Below are positions 36,336-48,504 of a stretch of DNA of 64,000 nt, piece by piece. The notes under the pieces were generated by a model. It searched no databases, had not been told where the DNA came from, and saw only the letters and a list, made by a program, of their open reading frames with translations. A program made the position numbers and the translations under genes. Origin of the DNA: Actinomucor elegans (lineage: Eukaryota; Mucoromycota; Mucoromycetes; Mucorales; Mucoraceae); assembly GCA_026027325.1 (NCBI GenBank), contig JAMSLZ010000006.1:2533505-2597504 (forward strand), written 5' to 3'. Each line of letters begins with the position of its first letter. Positions within the stretch are counted from its first letter, which is position 1.

Positions 36336-36544
36336 AAATTCCGTAGAATATTAGTACGCTATAATTATTAGCGACTATAGGTTGTCTATATTTGAGGGTA
36401 TGCAAAAATAGTATTTTTGCTTCCTCTCCCTTTTTTTACGTTAAAAAAAGTAGATTTTTTAAGCTATTGCATCTAGCATGATCTTTGCCATACTAAAGTA
36501 CAACTAAATATATTCAAATTGTGCATAATTAATTGTATTTCATA

Positions 36545-36625
36545 AGAGCTAAACTTGTAGATCTATAGATTTCTCAATCGATCCCGGTAAGGCGTCCCAT
36601 CTGATTAATGCTCCATGTTCAAACT
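36545..36625 (-). repeat. Dispersed repeat family copy, reverse orientation
   Basis: Plus strand reads 'gtagatctatagatttctca', then 'atcgatcccggtaaggcgtc' and 'tgctccatgttcaaactc'. This is the family in reverse complement, opposite to the units 200 bp to its left. Confidence 0.55.
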
Positions 36626-36833
36626 CATAGGAAATATATGTAAAGAAAGAGACAATGCTTTTTGTCACTTATATCAACATTTTTGAATGGATGTCTATGA
36701 AACAGTGATATAAATCAAAGATGATGTACTTTTTACAACTTTTTTTTATATTTTGATACTGAATAAAGCCAACAGGAACGATGGTTCATGAGAAAGAGAG
36801 AAAGAGAAAGAAAAAGGCGATTCAGCAGCAAAT

Positions 36834-37631
36834 CTAAGCCGAAGCTTCATCAGCAAGGCGTTTGTATTTCGAAACTTCCAGTTGATATGCGTCTTTGGCA
36901 GCTTTAGCTTTATCCGTATAAACCTAATGGATCTCTATTAGTAAACAAAGAACCCTACTAACTATAACATACACACATACCTTTAATTCACTCTCACTAA
37001 GTTGCTTATACTTCTTTGCAGCTTCAGACACTTGAGATCTGGGATCACCGAGGATAGCAGGATCTCTTATAGTTCTCAAATGTTCCAAATAGAATAAAAA
37101 GCTGTTTTTAGGACGCTTAGGCTGCTTAGGATCCTTCAATAACGACAAGTTGTATTTCTTTCTCATATTATTCTCCAAACGAAATTGTTTTGGTGTAGCA
37201 TTGTTGATAGCTTTCTCAAACTTTTCCATGTGGTCCTTGTATTCAGCTTCATATGTGCGTTGATAGGCCTTGGAAAATATTGATTTAGTTTAGGCTCGAT
37301 TTATCTCTGGTCTCATTTTTTACCTGCTTCTCAGCGTCACCAAGTGTCTTCCAAACAGCACTTAACTCTTTAGTGACAACTCGAATATCGATTTTACCTT
37401 CAGCATTCTTGTGATTTTTCATATTTTCGCGTAAATAGATTTGCCAAGCATTACGTGGTTTGACAGGAACACCTTCCAAGACTATAAAGCGAAAGTCAGT
37501 GTTATGTTGGAGAAACTGAAACTTGGGCAATAGGACTTACTGCTAGTAAAATGCTTATGGTGAAGAGAACGCACAGAGACATATGTACGTGACTGGATAG
37601 TTAAACGACTAAAGGACTGAAGAAGAGACAT
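36834..37631 (-). CDS. Mitochondrial nucleoid HMG-box protein (Abf2/TFAM-like)
   Basis: Four exons: complement(36834..36923, 36981..37268, 37324..37481, 37541..37631); 208 residues, phases consistent. Residues 1-30 are a Ser/Arg/His-rich presequence without acidic residues (MSLLQSFSRLTIQSRTYVSV), typical of matrix import. HMG box A is about residues 36-100 (VPVKPRNAWQIYLRE). HMG box B is about 133-200 (PKRPKNSFLFYLEHL). The two tandem boxes separated by a basic linker match Abf2/TFAM, which bend and compact mitochondrial DNA. The start codon is the first ATG of the open frame. A nuclear HMG-B protein is the alternative, but the presequence argues against it. Confidence 0.88.
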
Positions 37632-38256
37632 GTTTGCAAAGCAAGAAGAAAGAAAAGGGTTTTAATGTAAGAAATTTCAATTTATGTGAAAAATTTGCTT
37701 GGTTAAATAGTGGGTGACGTCAGAATAACGGCTTCATTGACTTTATTGCTCCTAATACCTTGAGATAAAGAAGCCTTTTTTTGGTAAATAGCGTGTCATT
37801 CCTTCATATCTGACAAATACATCGACTTGAGAGACGATATTGGCTTATTAGGCGTAGTAAATAAGTCTAATTCTTTATATTACCTTGAAAGGCATTTATG
37901 CTGAAATTTGGTTCGCTAGTAGGCGCTCATCCTGCGTGTACGCGTAGCACAAGTACGACTTGTCTAGTATTATAACATACGTATACGAAAGAACAATTGA
38001 ATTGATTGATTAATTAAACAGGAATCTACTGATAAAATGAACCGCGCTAGTTATAAAATCGGTAAACCAAGAAACGAGAGCATTCCTTTGTAATGGTTAT
38101 GGTACTTAGTGGGCTCAGCAATTATTGTTCTGTAGTACGCGACTGAGGTAGAAAATAATAACCCGTCGTTTGGAACAGAATGAATCATCTGGTGCAGGTG
38201 AATTATTTTTCGCTTTTTTTTCACCTTCTTTCTAACTAAATCTACTGAATCTCTCG
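37632..38256. promoter_or_regulatory. Divergent promoter region, HMG-box gene / Q-N-rich zinc-finger gene
   Basis: A 625-bp spacer with 'gtgacgtcag' near 37713, a CRE/ATF-like palindrome (TGACGTCA) about 85 bp upstream of the HMG-box start. No TATA is obvious; no coding sequence. Confidence 0.45.
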
Positions 38257-38403
38257 ATGGACAATAATCCTTTTCGCAGTCAACAGACTCCACAAACAGG
38301 TAACAGTAATGGCTATATCCAACCTGGTCAACAACAGCCTTATTACAATAATAATCTTGGTTATTCTCAACCTCAAAACGGTTATCACCCTCAACCTCAA
38401 CCT

Positions 38404-38436
<33 letters not shown>

Positions 38437-38985
38437 TGGCAGTACCAGCAACCACAAAGTACGAACATGAATCCTCAACTCACCTCTTATTCAACGCTGC
38501 CTCAAACTACTTACAGCGCTGCTCCTGCTACTGGCGCTCCTCCAAGTCAATATTCGCCTTATAGTGCTCATAACAGTTCATTGATGCCTTCAACCAATAG
38601 CAGTATGAGTAGCTTTGGTAACACATACCCTCCATTTGGTGTCCAACAAAATACAGCATTGCCTACTAGCAATAACGATTCCATGTACAATACAAACTTG
38701 ATGGGCTATCAGCAACAGCAGCTTCAATATCATCAACCTCAGCAACCGTATAATCCAAATAACTTTTATATTCCTCCAGATTTCGGTGTATCTAGTAATA
38801 ATAATAATAATAACAATAATAATAATAGCATGTTTCAACCTCAACAACCAAAACATGCGCCTGTGGATGCAAGTACTTTATTAAAAGGAACTCAAGTACG
38901 TCGCGTAGAATGCCCTGTCTGCCAAAAAATGATTGAAGGAGATGATATGGCCGTCAATCATCATGTAAATGAGCATTATCAATAG
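38257..38985 (+). CDS. Q/N/P-rich protein with C-terminal zinc finger
   Basis: Single-exon ORF of 242 residues. Residues 4-6 are an NPF tripeptide (MDNNPFRSQQ), the ligand of EH domains in endocytosis. Residues about 10-200 are low-complexity Gln/Asn/Pro/Tyr/Ser, including a nine-to-ten-Gln run (CAG codons) and a nine-Asn run (AAT/AAC codons). The C-terminus is a compact zinc-finger-like unit: Cys219-x2-Cys222-x13-His236-x3-His240 (CPVCQKMI ... NHHVNEHY), similar to UBZ/C2H2 ubiquitin-binding fingers. NPF plus a UBZ-like finger suggests an endocytic or ubiquitin-linked adaptor; this is inference. AATAAA at 38988 follows the stop within a few bases. Confidence 0.78.
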
Positions 38986-39100
38986 CAATAAATAAAACTA
39001 ATGGGGTTACTCATTGAGTTTGAAACATATCTAGAGAAAAAGATTTTCCTTTTGCCAGGTTTTTCGTTTCTCTTTTTTTCCATTAACTCTTACTATAAGA

Positions 39101-39607
39101 ATGGACGCAGTTATGGTACAAGACGATAATAAATGGAACTGTAACCTATTTAAAGACTTTTGTGATGAAAGTAATTTGAAGGTCAAAGTGCCTCCTCCAT
39201 CACCCCAAGACGCTTCCATGCTTGAAGCTGTCTTTTCAAAACATTTATCAGTTAAAATTCATGCTGTTATGAATTCAAGTCAAGATACAGATAGCCATCA
39301 ATCTCAACACGCTCGTACTTTGGAGAAACTGCTGTTAAATAGAAAACCTACAAACTGTATGCGCCGTTTATATCATAAACGTCCTTCGCGTATTCCTGTT
39401 TTATCTTCACGTTTGATTCAAAAGAAAAAGAACAATAGAACACAACAAGATTCATTGGCAAACGCTTTTGAACGAATCCATATATCCAATCATCAGACTA
39501 AAGAGAAAAACAAGAGCTATTTAAATGGAATTGCCAACACGGTGATGAAGAACTCGAAAAAGAATGATACAAATATCAAGGAAACGATCAATGGAATGGA
39601 TATATAA
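39101..39607 (+). CDS. Hypothetical basic protein, 168 residues
   Basis: Single-exon ORF starting 115 bp after the preceding stop and preceded by a T-rich leader. No recognised family. The N-terminal 35 residues are acidic with Trp/Cys (WNCNLFKDFCDE), followed by PPPSP. The remainder is increasingly basic, with clusters such as RKPTNCMRRLYHKRPSR and QKKKNNR that could be nuclear-localisation signals. AATAAA at 39691 is 84 bp after the stop. Codon use and length support a real gene; function unknown. Confidence 0.6.
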   Translation: MDAVMVQDDNKWNCNLFKDFCDESNLKVKVPPPSPQDASMLEAVFSKHLSVKIHAVMNSSQDTDSHQSQHARTLEKLLLNRKPTNCMRRLYHKRPSRIPVLSSRLIQKKKNNRTQQDSLANAFERIHISNHQTKEKNKSYLNGIANTVMKNSKKNDTNIKETINGMDI

Positions 39608-39714
39608 TATCTAGTCATGGTAACGTGTTTATTAAATCACCATTATGATCACTTGCTTGTATATGTAAATATGTACGGGATTGTATGCAAAATAAAGTCT
39701 TTTTTTTTCTCTTA

Positions 39715-40071
39715 TTAATTTGTTTGTGGTGAACCCTTATCATCTTCACCTTTAACTGCACAGCAAAGAAAGCATGCTAAAAGGCTAAATAGTTTATATG
39801 ATCAGTCCCTCATTCCATAGCCACTATATAGACAGTAGACTTACCATGCAAAACAGCAAGATTCATTCCTAGGTGTTCTTGCTTTTTTATGAAATACTAC
39901 TGTTTCTGGACTTGGTGTTGGTACATATGCTATTTATTATATGCAGTAGAAATGATCAGCTACAAATACATATGTTTAAGAATAGTATGTACTTGAATAT
40001 ATAGCTGTAGGATTCTTAATTTGTGGTGTATAATATCGATCTGGCTTCAATTCAGTTCCGTTCAAGCTCAT
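39715..40071 (-). CDS. Small Cys-rich CYSTM-like protein, 77 residues
   Basis: Three exons: complement(39715..39784, 39845..39929, 39993..40071); phases consistent, introns 60 and 63 bp. It was not visible as one ORF and was assembled from splice sites. The N-terminal half is hydrophilic with Tyr/Pro (KPDRYYTPQIK, YVPTPSPET). Then comes a Cys-rich hydrophobic stretch, CCFACLLACFLCC (residues 51-63), followed by a short acidic tail. This layout matches the CYSTM type: tail-anchored Cys-rich modules of small stress-tolerance proteins in eukaryotes. The assignment rests on composition and layout, not on a profile match. Convergent with the 168-residue gene, 107 bp between stops. Confidence 0.68.
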
Positions 40072-43000
40072 ACTTTACTACTATTTGTATGTAGAAAAAA
40101 AAGATAAAAGAAGTGAAAAATTACTTTTATAGTGAGCATATACAATATGAAAATGAAACACAATAGGTTCAATAATAAAAAAGGAGCTTGTTACACATCA
40201 GTAAAAGAAAACAAAACAATAACCCCAAGTTGGATTGTTATACACCTGAAGTTCTCGGAAGTGTCGGCAGCAATACTTACGGCAGAGACACAGTATGTCT
40301 ATTTGTATGGGATTGACTACCGTTCTTGAAAGTATATCCAGCTTCAAACAAGAATAAAACTAGAGCATGTATCCTTTCATGCATTGAATGTATATATGTA
40401 TTAATTATACTACCAATCGCGCCAGATAGATCATATAACAACAACTTGTAAAACCAAATTACATATGAAAATTCAACAAAAAGAAAAGCAAACAATATCA
40501 CCTGATGACAAAGGCAAGTCTGCACAATGGACAGGTAATTATTAGCAACTGTTCAATAAACCTATAGCTACATATTGCCTATCTACTGATCAAACTTTAA
40601 ACGAAGCACTAGAACTAATAGCATTTTTGTTCGACAAAAATGACTTTCGCCTTTAGCGTGAAATGTTCGTAAAAGATGCTTTCATATGCACTAGAAACTC
40701 GGACAACTCGTGCAAACCTGGTATCTCATGTGTCTTTCAATAGTGATTAACGCGTTTCACTTTCAGATTATGCAGGAACTGATTTCAGTAAACACTTGTA
40801 TATCTGACAGTCATCCAACAATATGTATTGAATCCAACCAATCTCAAATTAACAGTGCTTTTGACCATTTCATTAGGTCTTAAACAATGAACCCGCTTTT
40901 TTTGGCATCTTTTGTGAATTTTCATTGGCCATTGGTATTTAAACTACTGTGCATGCAGGCATGGCAAGACCAAGGTTCGTTCAGACTTTCATTCCCGACT
41001 GTTCATCGAACATCTCATCCACTATTCCCCAAACTCACTTCACATCAAATCTTCGCATGTACTCTCCAGTGCGTTTGGCAGGCACATTGGCGATTTGTTT
41101 TCGATGATATTCCTTTTCGTCCCTCAAAAGTACTCAAATCAATAGTACGGCTTCTTATCCAGCTTGACTCGAACCACGGTCATCAATAGGTACTCTCCTT
41201 ATGTAACCACCAATTCTTTCCATTCATTTAATTGTCAACTTAATTTAATATTATCATACCAGTCTTTTATTCCTCTCGCACCTGACGTTTAAAGGACCTT
41301 AAATAAAAATGGAGCTCGCTCCCCTACAAAAAAAAAAAAAAAAAAAAAGACTCGTTCAGAATCAGGATTGAACTTTGATTCACCTTTTTTTTTAATAGTT
41401 ATAAATTGTAGATTATACAAGATGCATCTAAAATAGTTTACTGAAATACAATCATGTACCTAATGATACAAATGTCACCTAGTATTAGTTTTAATTCATG
41501 AAGGTATTTTTGATAATAATAGTAGAAGATCTTATACTTTTTTGAATACTTTATATCACCAAAAAATACAACACAAGTATATTTACACACTCTTAGGGGC
41601 ATTAAAACGAATTTACTACGTAAATGGCGTTATAAAACTCTTGAATCTAGTAATTTTAGGCCCAAGGACATACCCTTGGGGATTTCCTTTCTCAGCATCT
41701 CGATATTTCTTGATTGACCTCGGCATAATGTCGCATCTAACAAGTAATACATACTCTGGATAAAGCGTTATATCTACCAAAACTTTCGTTTCATTACAAT
41801 ATAACTAATGTTTTTTTTAATTATAAATAATTACCTATTGATTGTAGATGTTTTATAGGAATGAACTCCATAGATTTATAGATCTGTTGGCCAATCTTCG
41901 TCAAATAATGTCACATCTGATAAAAAAAAAATTATTCAAAATTAACAGCTATATAGATCAAACTTTGCTTACTAAATTTTAGATAATGTATTTTGCTTGC
42001 GAATAATTATATAACCGTAAGTATATGAATTTCATAGGGGTTAGATCTAATAATTTCTAAATATTTCCATCGATCTTGCCCAAATGTTTAATCAGATTAG
42101 CGAACCAAATTCAGAATGGAATACTACTTCTATTGACTCTTCTCTTTAGCTGCAGCACAACTAGTGTTTTGTAAATAGTCAAAATACACTATATGCATTC
42201 TGCCATACTGTTTATGGATTTTTAGATTTTAAAATACTACTCAGTTTGGCTTTCTAAGTAACACAAGAAGCCCGATTTATTTGATCCGAATGATCAATTT
42301 CATATTGATCTACTGCCAGACAAATCTATAGATACATTCTTGGACACTGAATTGATGTGATATTATTGTAGTACATATAATGATCGCCCACATGCTTCCT
42401 TATGTAGGTATATACTTACGGTGAGTTATGCAATCATATAAGTAATCTTATGCTTGATGCATCATACATAACAACAGTCTTGCGTACATAGTATGTATAA
42501 TGATAGCTTATTTTAAAAATTTACAATCTAAGCATCAATATCTAACGCCAAGTTTTATTTTTCACTACTGAATATAAATGATTACTCTAATAGCACGATA
42601 AGACCTATCAAAAGACATATAACGGCTTCCATGCCATTATTCCAAAACTTAGTATTTATTAATAGCTAAGTATAGTCTAGCTATACATAATGGAGTGTTG
42701 CATATGGTTTTTTTTATGAAGAGAACTAAAACGTCTATTATTTCCCTGGAATTACCTCCTTTCAAAAGCAGAGTACCTTCTCTTTTTGCGTCCGTATGTC
42801 TGTCTATCTTTTAAGTAGTGCACCACTTGTATACCTTTAATACAAAGTATGCTTTGTTTAACAAGAATATCTGAAACGCTTGAAGTGCCGTTGATACACA
42901 TCTCATGCAGCATTTGCAGAAAATCAGAACTGTTTATGATGTCTAAAGTTTTATTGCGCACCACCAGCTCTTTTGATTTTTTTAGAATTGACAAAGCCCA

Positions 43001-43277
43001 CATGCATAGATCATTAAGCAGCGATTTGCCATTAATTCTGGTTATTTGACGGCTGTATACTGTTTTAATGTGTAGAGTCAGTCAAATCGGGATATTAACA
43101 TCGTGTAAGGAAGAGTTTACTGCGTTATTAATTGCTAACTCTTTTACTATGCGGCCACCATATCACTCATTTGTTAGTCAAGTATCGCCTTATGAGTATA
43201 AATACGTGCAGACACATTGAATATCTGCTTCATTATTTGTTGCTCTTCTTCTGCTTCATTTTCGATTATCAGTGTAC
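40072..43277. other. Gene-poor region with reverse-oriented dispersed repeats
   Basis: About 3.2 kb. An A tract lies at about 41329-41349. Reverse-oriented repeat copies occur at 41680-41760 and 41860-42130. ORFs at 40887-41189 (+) and 42752-43003 (-) have no recognised family and are not annotated. A TATA-like 'gtataaatac' near 43196 lies about 80 bp before the ABC transporter ATG. Confidence 0.5.
41680..42130 (-). repeat. Dispersed repeat family, three reverse-oriented units
   Basis: Plus-strand signatures in reverse order: 'ggcataatgtcgcatctaa' (41724), 'aatgaactccatagatttat' with 'agatctgttggcc' and 'aaataatgtcacatctg' (41864-41925), and 'ggttagatctaataatttc' with 'catcgatcttgcccaaatg' (42040-42090), ending 'cagaatggaa'. 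Confidence 0.55.
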
Positions 43278-46200
43278 ATGAGCGAAACAAACGCCTCCCC
43301 AAAGAAAGCTACCAGTATAGCCTCGGTATCAAGCGATGTTGATGAAAAGCTCATGCAAAAACTGAAGAAGGCAAGATCAAGAACCATGCCATACCTATTA
43401 TAAAGCTCTTTCGCTTTGCAACAAGAAAAGAACGCTGTATGCTTATCATAGCTTCTATCTTTTCAATTGGATCGGGCGCACTTCCACCAGTAGCTTTTGT
43501 TATCTACGGTTCAACTATTTCACGCATTACAGGTTCTTTGGGTGATACTAGTAAACTACTGGAGATCACTCTACCAATTATCCATAGCTTAGCATATATG
43601 GGCACAGCGTCGCTGTTAGCAGCTTACATATCTTCCTGTTTATGGGTATTGACGGGTGAGGCCCAAGCACGGCGTATACGATCATTGTATTTGCATTCAG
43701 TATTGAAGCAAGACATGAGCTGGTTTGATCTATCGGCCGATGGGTCGCTCAACACTCGGTTGGTATCTGACACGCAGATCATCCAGGATGGTATCTCAGA
43801 AAGTTTGGCCTATTCGTTAGTCTCTTAGGCCAGTTCCTTGCTGGGTTTGTTGTTGCTTTTTCCAAAGGTAAGTTATCAATTCAGTATAATATTGGGGCAT
43901 ATAACTAATTGTATTGTAATATTAATAGGCTATAAGATGGCGTTGGTTTTATTGGCATTACTGCCTTTATATATGATAATTGGAAAAGCTACTGCACATT
44001 TTATTTCTAAATATTTTGTAAAATCACAGAACGCATACGCTAAAGCTGGTGCGGTTGCAGAACAGGCTTTTCAATCCATTCGAACAATCTATTCATTCAC
44101 TCTACAAAAGAGATTCTTGGAAAGATATGAAGTTGCACTAGAAGAAGCTTTAGGATTCAGTATCAAGCGTGGATGGTCAATTGGATTGGGTTTTGCAATG
44201 CTTACCTAGTCCTTTTTTGTGGCTATGGATTATCTTTATGGTTTGGATCTGGCCTTGTAATGAAAGGAGAATTGGATGGGCCATCGGTTTTTGTTGTTTT
44301 CCTTTCCATGCTAACAAGTATGTTATTTTAAACACATTTCCTCTCAAAAGGTTTACTGATTTGTATTACTATAGGTAGTTTGGCTCTTTGAAAATGCCCT
44401 CTAATCTAGTTGCTATTTCCAGCGCCTGTGGCGCTGCTTACAAGATATTTGAGATTATAGATCGAGTACCTGATATTGATTTGGATTCCAATACAGGAAT
44501 GATCCCTGCTTGTATTGAAGGTGCAATTGAGTTCAAGAATGTGAGCTTTAACTATCCAACGCGTCCAGATACGATGGTTCTAAAGGGCCTCAACCTTCGG
44601 ATAAATCCAGGTCAAACGGTAGCCTTTGTAGGGCCCTCTGGATCTGGTAAATCTACTTCTATCGAGTTAATACAGCGGTTCTATAATGTTATTTCTGGAG
44701 AAATTCTTATCGATAACAACAACATCAAAAATCTTGATGTGAAATGGCTCCGCCAGCAAATTGGTGTTGTCTCTCAAGAACCGGTGCTATTTAACATGAC
44801 TATTCGCCAAAACTTACTGATGGGTGTACAGGAAAATATTCTGAAAAGAGATTATTGCAGCCTGTAAAGAAGCTAACTGTCATACGTCATCACACGGTTA
44901 CCAGAAGGATACGATACTCTTGTAGGTGAACAAGGCGGCATGCTTTCAGGTGGTCAAAAGCAACGTATAGCTATTGCGCGAGCAATCTTGAAGAATCCTA
45001 TGATCTTGTTATTGGACGAGGTATATAGAATAGTTAAACCACATAGAAAGATGTCTTGATTTTAAAGGACAATTTTATCTAGGCAACGTCTGCTTTAGAT
45101 ACTTTGTCAGAACGCCTGTAAGTACTTTTATTACCAATGAATGAGTTATGTAAAGTTCTTATTGCTGACTTGTACTGCTTCTTAGGTACAAAGTGCTCTT
45201 GATAGAGCATCTGCTACCCGAACCACGATAATAGTAGCGCATCGTCTTCAACGATCATAAACGTAGACAACATTGTTGTATTTGATCGCGGCCGAAATTA
45301 TTGAGCAAGGAACTCATCAACAGTTAATCGAACTTAACGGAAACATATGCTGATTTTGTCGAGAAGCAAGCCCATTAACCTCGATCAAAATGGAGACTCT
45401 GGTACAATTGAATCCATGTGATTATGATTCAGAGGAGCTCTTCAACGAGAAGAGTTAGAAGTTAAGCAGCTGATGCTTGAGAAGGAAATGCGTAGCCTAT
45501 CCATAGTTATGTCACACACTTCGACGCATAGTGCAGTCGATGCTAGTACCGATGAAAAGTTGGCAAAGGGCCTGCCTCTGTAGCAATTGACGCCTATGAT
45601 TCTAAGATTGCGGAACAAAAAAGAATCGAAAAACAAATTAAACAACAACATGCTCCTATCTGGAAGGTGCTGAAGCATATGCGACATGAATGGAACTATC
45701 TTGGTGTGGGGACCATTGGGCTCTGCCCTAAGTGGCTGCGTCTTCCCCTTATATGGCTTCTGTTTCTCGAGAATTATAGTCATTCTTAGCGTACCGGGTC
45801 AAGACATTCAACCAAGTCCCTTAGGCGGCACTACCTTTTGCATTTCTGTTGTAATTGTCGGTATAACTGCATTCATTGGTAATCTTGCTCAATTCACTGC
45901 TTTTGAAATTGCTGGGGAGAAGTTCACAAGACGCTTGCGGGCTCAAGTCTTTGAAGCCTTTATGAAACAAGAGATAGGATTCTTCGATTTAAAGGAAAAC
46001 AATACTGGCGCACTGACATCGCGATTGGCAGTAGAGACTACTAAGGTGAATGAAATGATCACCAAAGTATGGGGGGATATAGCAAACTTGGTTGCTACAA
46101 TAGTCTGCTGTTTTTCTATATCATTCTCGCATAGTTGGGCTTTGAGTTTGATTATGCTGTGTTTGGCGCCTTTTGTGTCAGCTGCAACGGCTTACGAGTT

Positions 46201-47425
46201 CCGTATCCAGAAAGGGTTTGATGATAAGACAAAAGAAGCAAACGCTGAAAGCGGCCAGATTGCCGGGGAAGCCATTAGAGAAGTCAGAACCGTCGCAGCA
46301 TTGAATAAGCAAGCCTACTTTGAAAAACGTTATCATCATGCCACGGAGCGTCCTCATAAACTCGCCATGAAGAAGGCTTACCTATCATCTATAGCAGGTG
46401 GATTTGGAAAAGGTATCGTCATATATACTACTGCTTTAGGTTTCTTTGCCGGCCTTCACTTGATTGTGAATGGTAGTATAGATTTTCAGCAGATGTTAAC
46501 CTGTATGATTGTTATCACAATTGCCTCTGAAGGAGCTGGTCGTAGTACTACCTTTGCCGCTGCTTACTCTAAAGCCAAGTATGCTGCTATTGCTTCTTAT
46601 GAAATCATTGAACGCAAGCCAGAAATTGACCCAGAACTTGAAGGGCTTGAACCTACCGCCGGATCCATAGCTGGTGATATTGAATTCCAAAATATCAAGT
46701 TTGCGTATCCTTCTCGCCTTGATACTGTAGTATTTAATGGGGAATTCAATCTTAAATGTCAATCTGGTCAATCAATTGCTTTAGTGGGTCCTAGTGGCCA
46801 TGGTAAATCAACTGTCATAGGTATGCTCCAACGATGGTATGATCCTTTAAAGGCACGGTGTCTCTAGATCAACATGATGTCAAATCATACTCTGTCTACA
46901 ATCTCCGTAGTCATATGGCTCTCGTTGGACAAGAGCCAGTTCTATTTGACATGACTATTGGGGAAAATATTCGTTTTGGCGTTGAAGATCATAATATTGT
47001 GAGCCAACAAGAAGTTGAAGATGCTTGTAAAGCTGCAAATATATATGCGTTTATATCCGGTCTTCCTCAAGGTTGTGATACTCGCGTCGGTGACAAAGGG
47101 TCACAGCTCTCTGGTGGTCAAAAACAAAGAATTGCAATTGCTCGAGCATTGATACGCAAGCCTAAGGTACTACTATTAGATGAGGCCACCTCTGCTTTGG
47201 AGTGGGAGTGAACAAGTTGTCCAAGAAGCTTTAGATAATATTTTGCAAGAAGGGGGACGTACAACGATCACCATTGCTCATAGACTCTCTACAATCAAGA
47301 ATGCAGATCTGATTTGTGTTATAAAGATGGCCGCGTTATTGAAACAAGGACACTCATGGGAATTATTGAAGCTGAATGACGTTTACAGTGGCATGGTTCA
47401 GGAACAATCGCTATCTATACTTTAG
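43278..47425 (+). pseudogene. Full-length ABCB (P-glycoprotein-like) ABC transporter, frameshifted
   Basis: Layout TMD1 - NBD1 - linker - TMD2 - NBD2, as in multidrug/a-factor-type exporters. NBD1 has Walker A GPSGSGKST (about 44631), signature LSGGQKQR (about 44946) and Walker B ILLLDE (about 45004). NBD2 has GPSGHGKST (about 46788), LSGGQKQR (about 47107), [10 protein letters not shown] and the H-loop AHRLSTI. The ATG at 43278 begins MSETNASPKKATS. The frame is lost repeatedly: near 43370-43400, 43803, 44205, 44385, 44850, 45250-45600 (several), 46855, 47200 and 47330. Recoverable introns include 43869-43929 and about 45020-45083. Breaks are small indels with motifs otherwise conserved. This is either a young pseudogene or unpolished sequence of a functional gene; I favour the latter because the adjoining inverted repeat shows the same indel pattern. 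Confidence 0.85.
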
Positions 47426-48504
47426 AGCTTTTATATCAACTATTTGATACGACTTTCCAGGATAATTAATTAAACAACTGTATCTAACAATACATTTTTT
47501 AAGAAAAAGAGCTAATTAAATGAGGATAGCCTTTCAACATCTATTAATTTTTTCTTCAAACCAGGCTTGATTAGTTACTACTGTCGATAACGATGATTAG
47601 ACTAGGCATTGAAACCAACAGATTTAATATTTTGTTAACTGCTTCTGTTTTACATTATTCTTCATCTCGGTGCGCTCTGTTTACCAACTTCTCAGCCTTT
47701 GCAACGTCTCATATTCAATTTATTTAATGAAATATTTACTAACCTCAGTTTAGGCCCTAAAGATGATACGGCTCTCAATATTTTAAATTTATAGCTTATT
47801 AATAACGCAAATTTCTTATATTGAGAATACGCAAAAGTATGTTAGTGAATTTAGTATACAATAAGTATTCAGGTTATGAATTTCTGTTAAAAACTTACAA
47901 AATTAGCCCTTCATCCCTCACATCTCCTATAGTAGAATGAAATATTGAATCTTGATAATATTTGGTCCATTCAGCTGCAGCGCCTACGGGCTGTTCAAAG
48001 CAAGCTGAATATCGTTTATTATAACGTCATTTAGAGTTAGTTTAACAAGAATAAAACTCAATAATTGAAAATACAAGCATTTATCAAATATAATTGATAG
48101 GTCCCTACTAAAGTGCTTTTAGACAGGAAAAGTGTAGTTCACTCAAAACTACAGCTTGGTGATTGGGTTAATAACTATCTTCTCGTGTGATCTGGTTCAA
48201 ACTTACCACTTAGGAGGCTGGGGCTAATTGGCCAGAAAAAAGCAGCATTGTATACTCTGATTTGTAATAGACAATGTAGCATTAAGGATTGCATTTTTAA
48301 AAGTTAATACTTAAACGCTACCTACTTCACTGCTTTGTAAGTCGGTTTTCAATACTCTTTTAATTATTCATTCTGGATTGTATAGATGATTTAATACAGA
48401 TCTCTTATTATCTTTTTGGGCATGACGAATATAGTTTATTTCAAATTCTGGTATAATTAGAAGTTTGTGAAGAGATGTTGGATACTGATCAATTCATACT
48501 CTTT

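Larger units (their letters stand above)
35632..36833. other. Convergent 3' spacer with dispersed repeats
   Basis: 1.2 kb between the Vps34 (+) and HMG-box (-) gene ends. Much of it is dispersed repeat family sequence in both orientations (35925-36335 and 36545-36625). No gene seen. Confidence 0.55.

Noticed and set aside
40887..41189. 100-codon plus-strand ORF
   Set aside because: No family resemblance and no good exon context. Lies in repeat-rich spacer.
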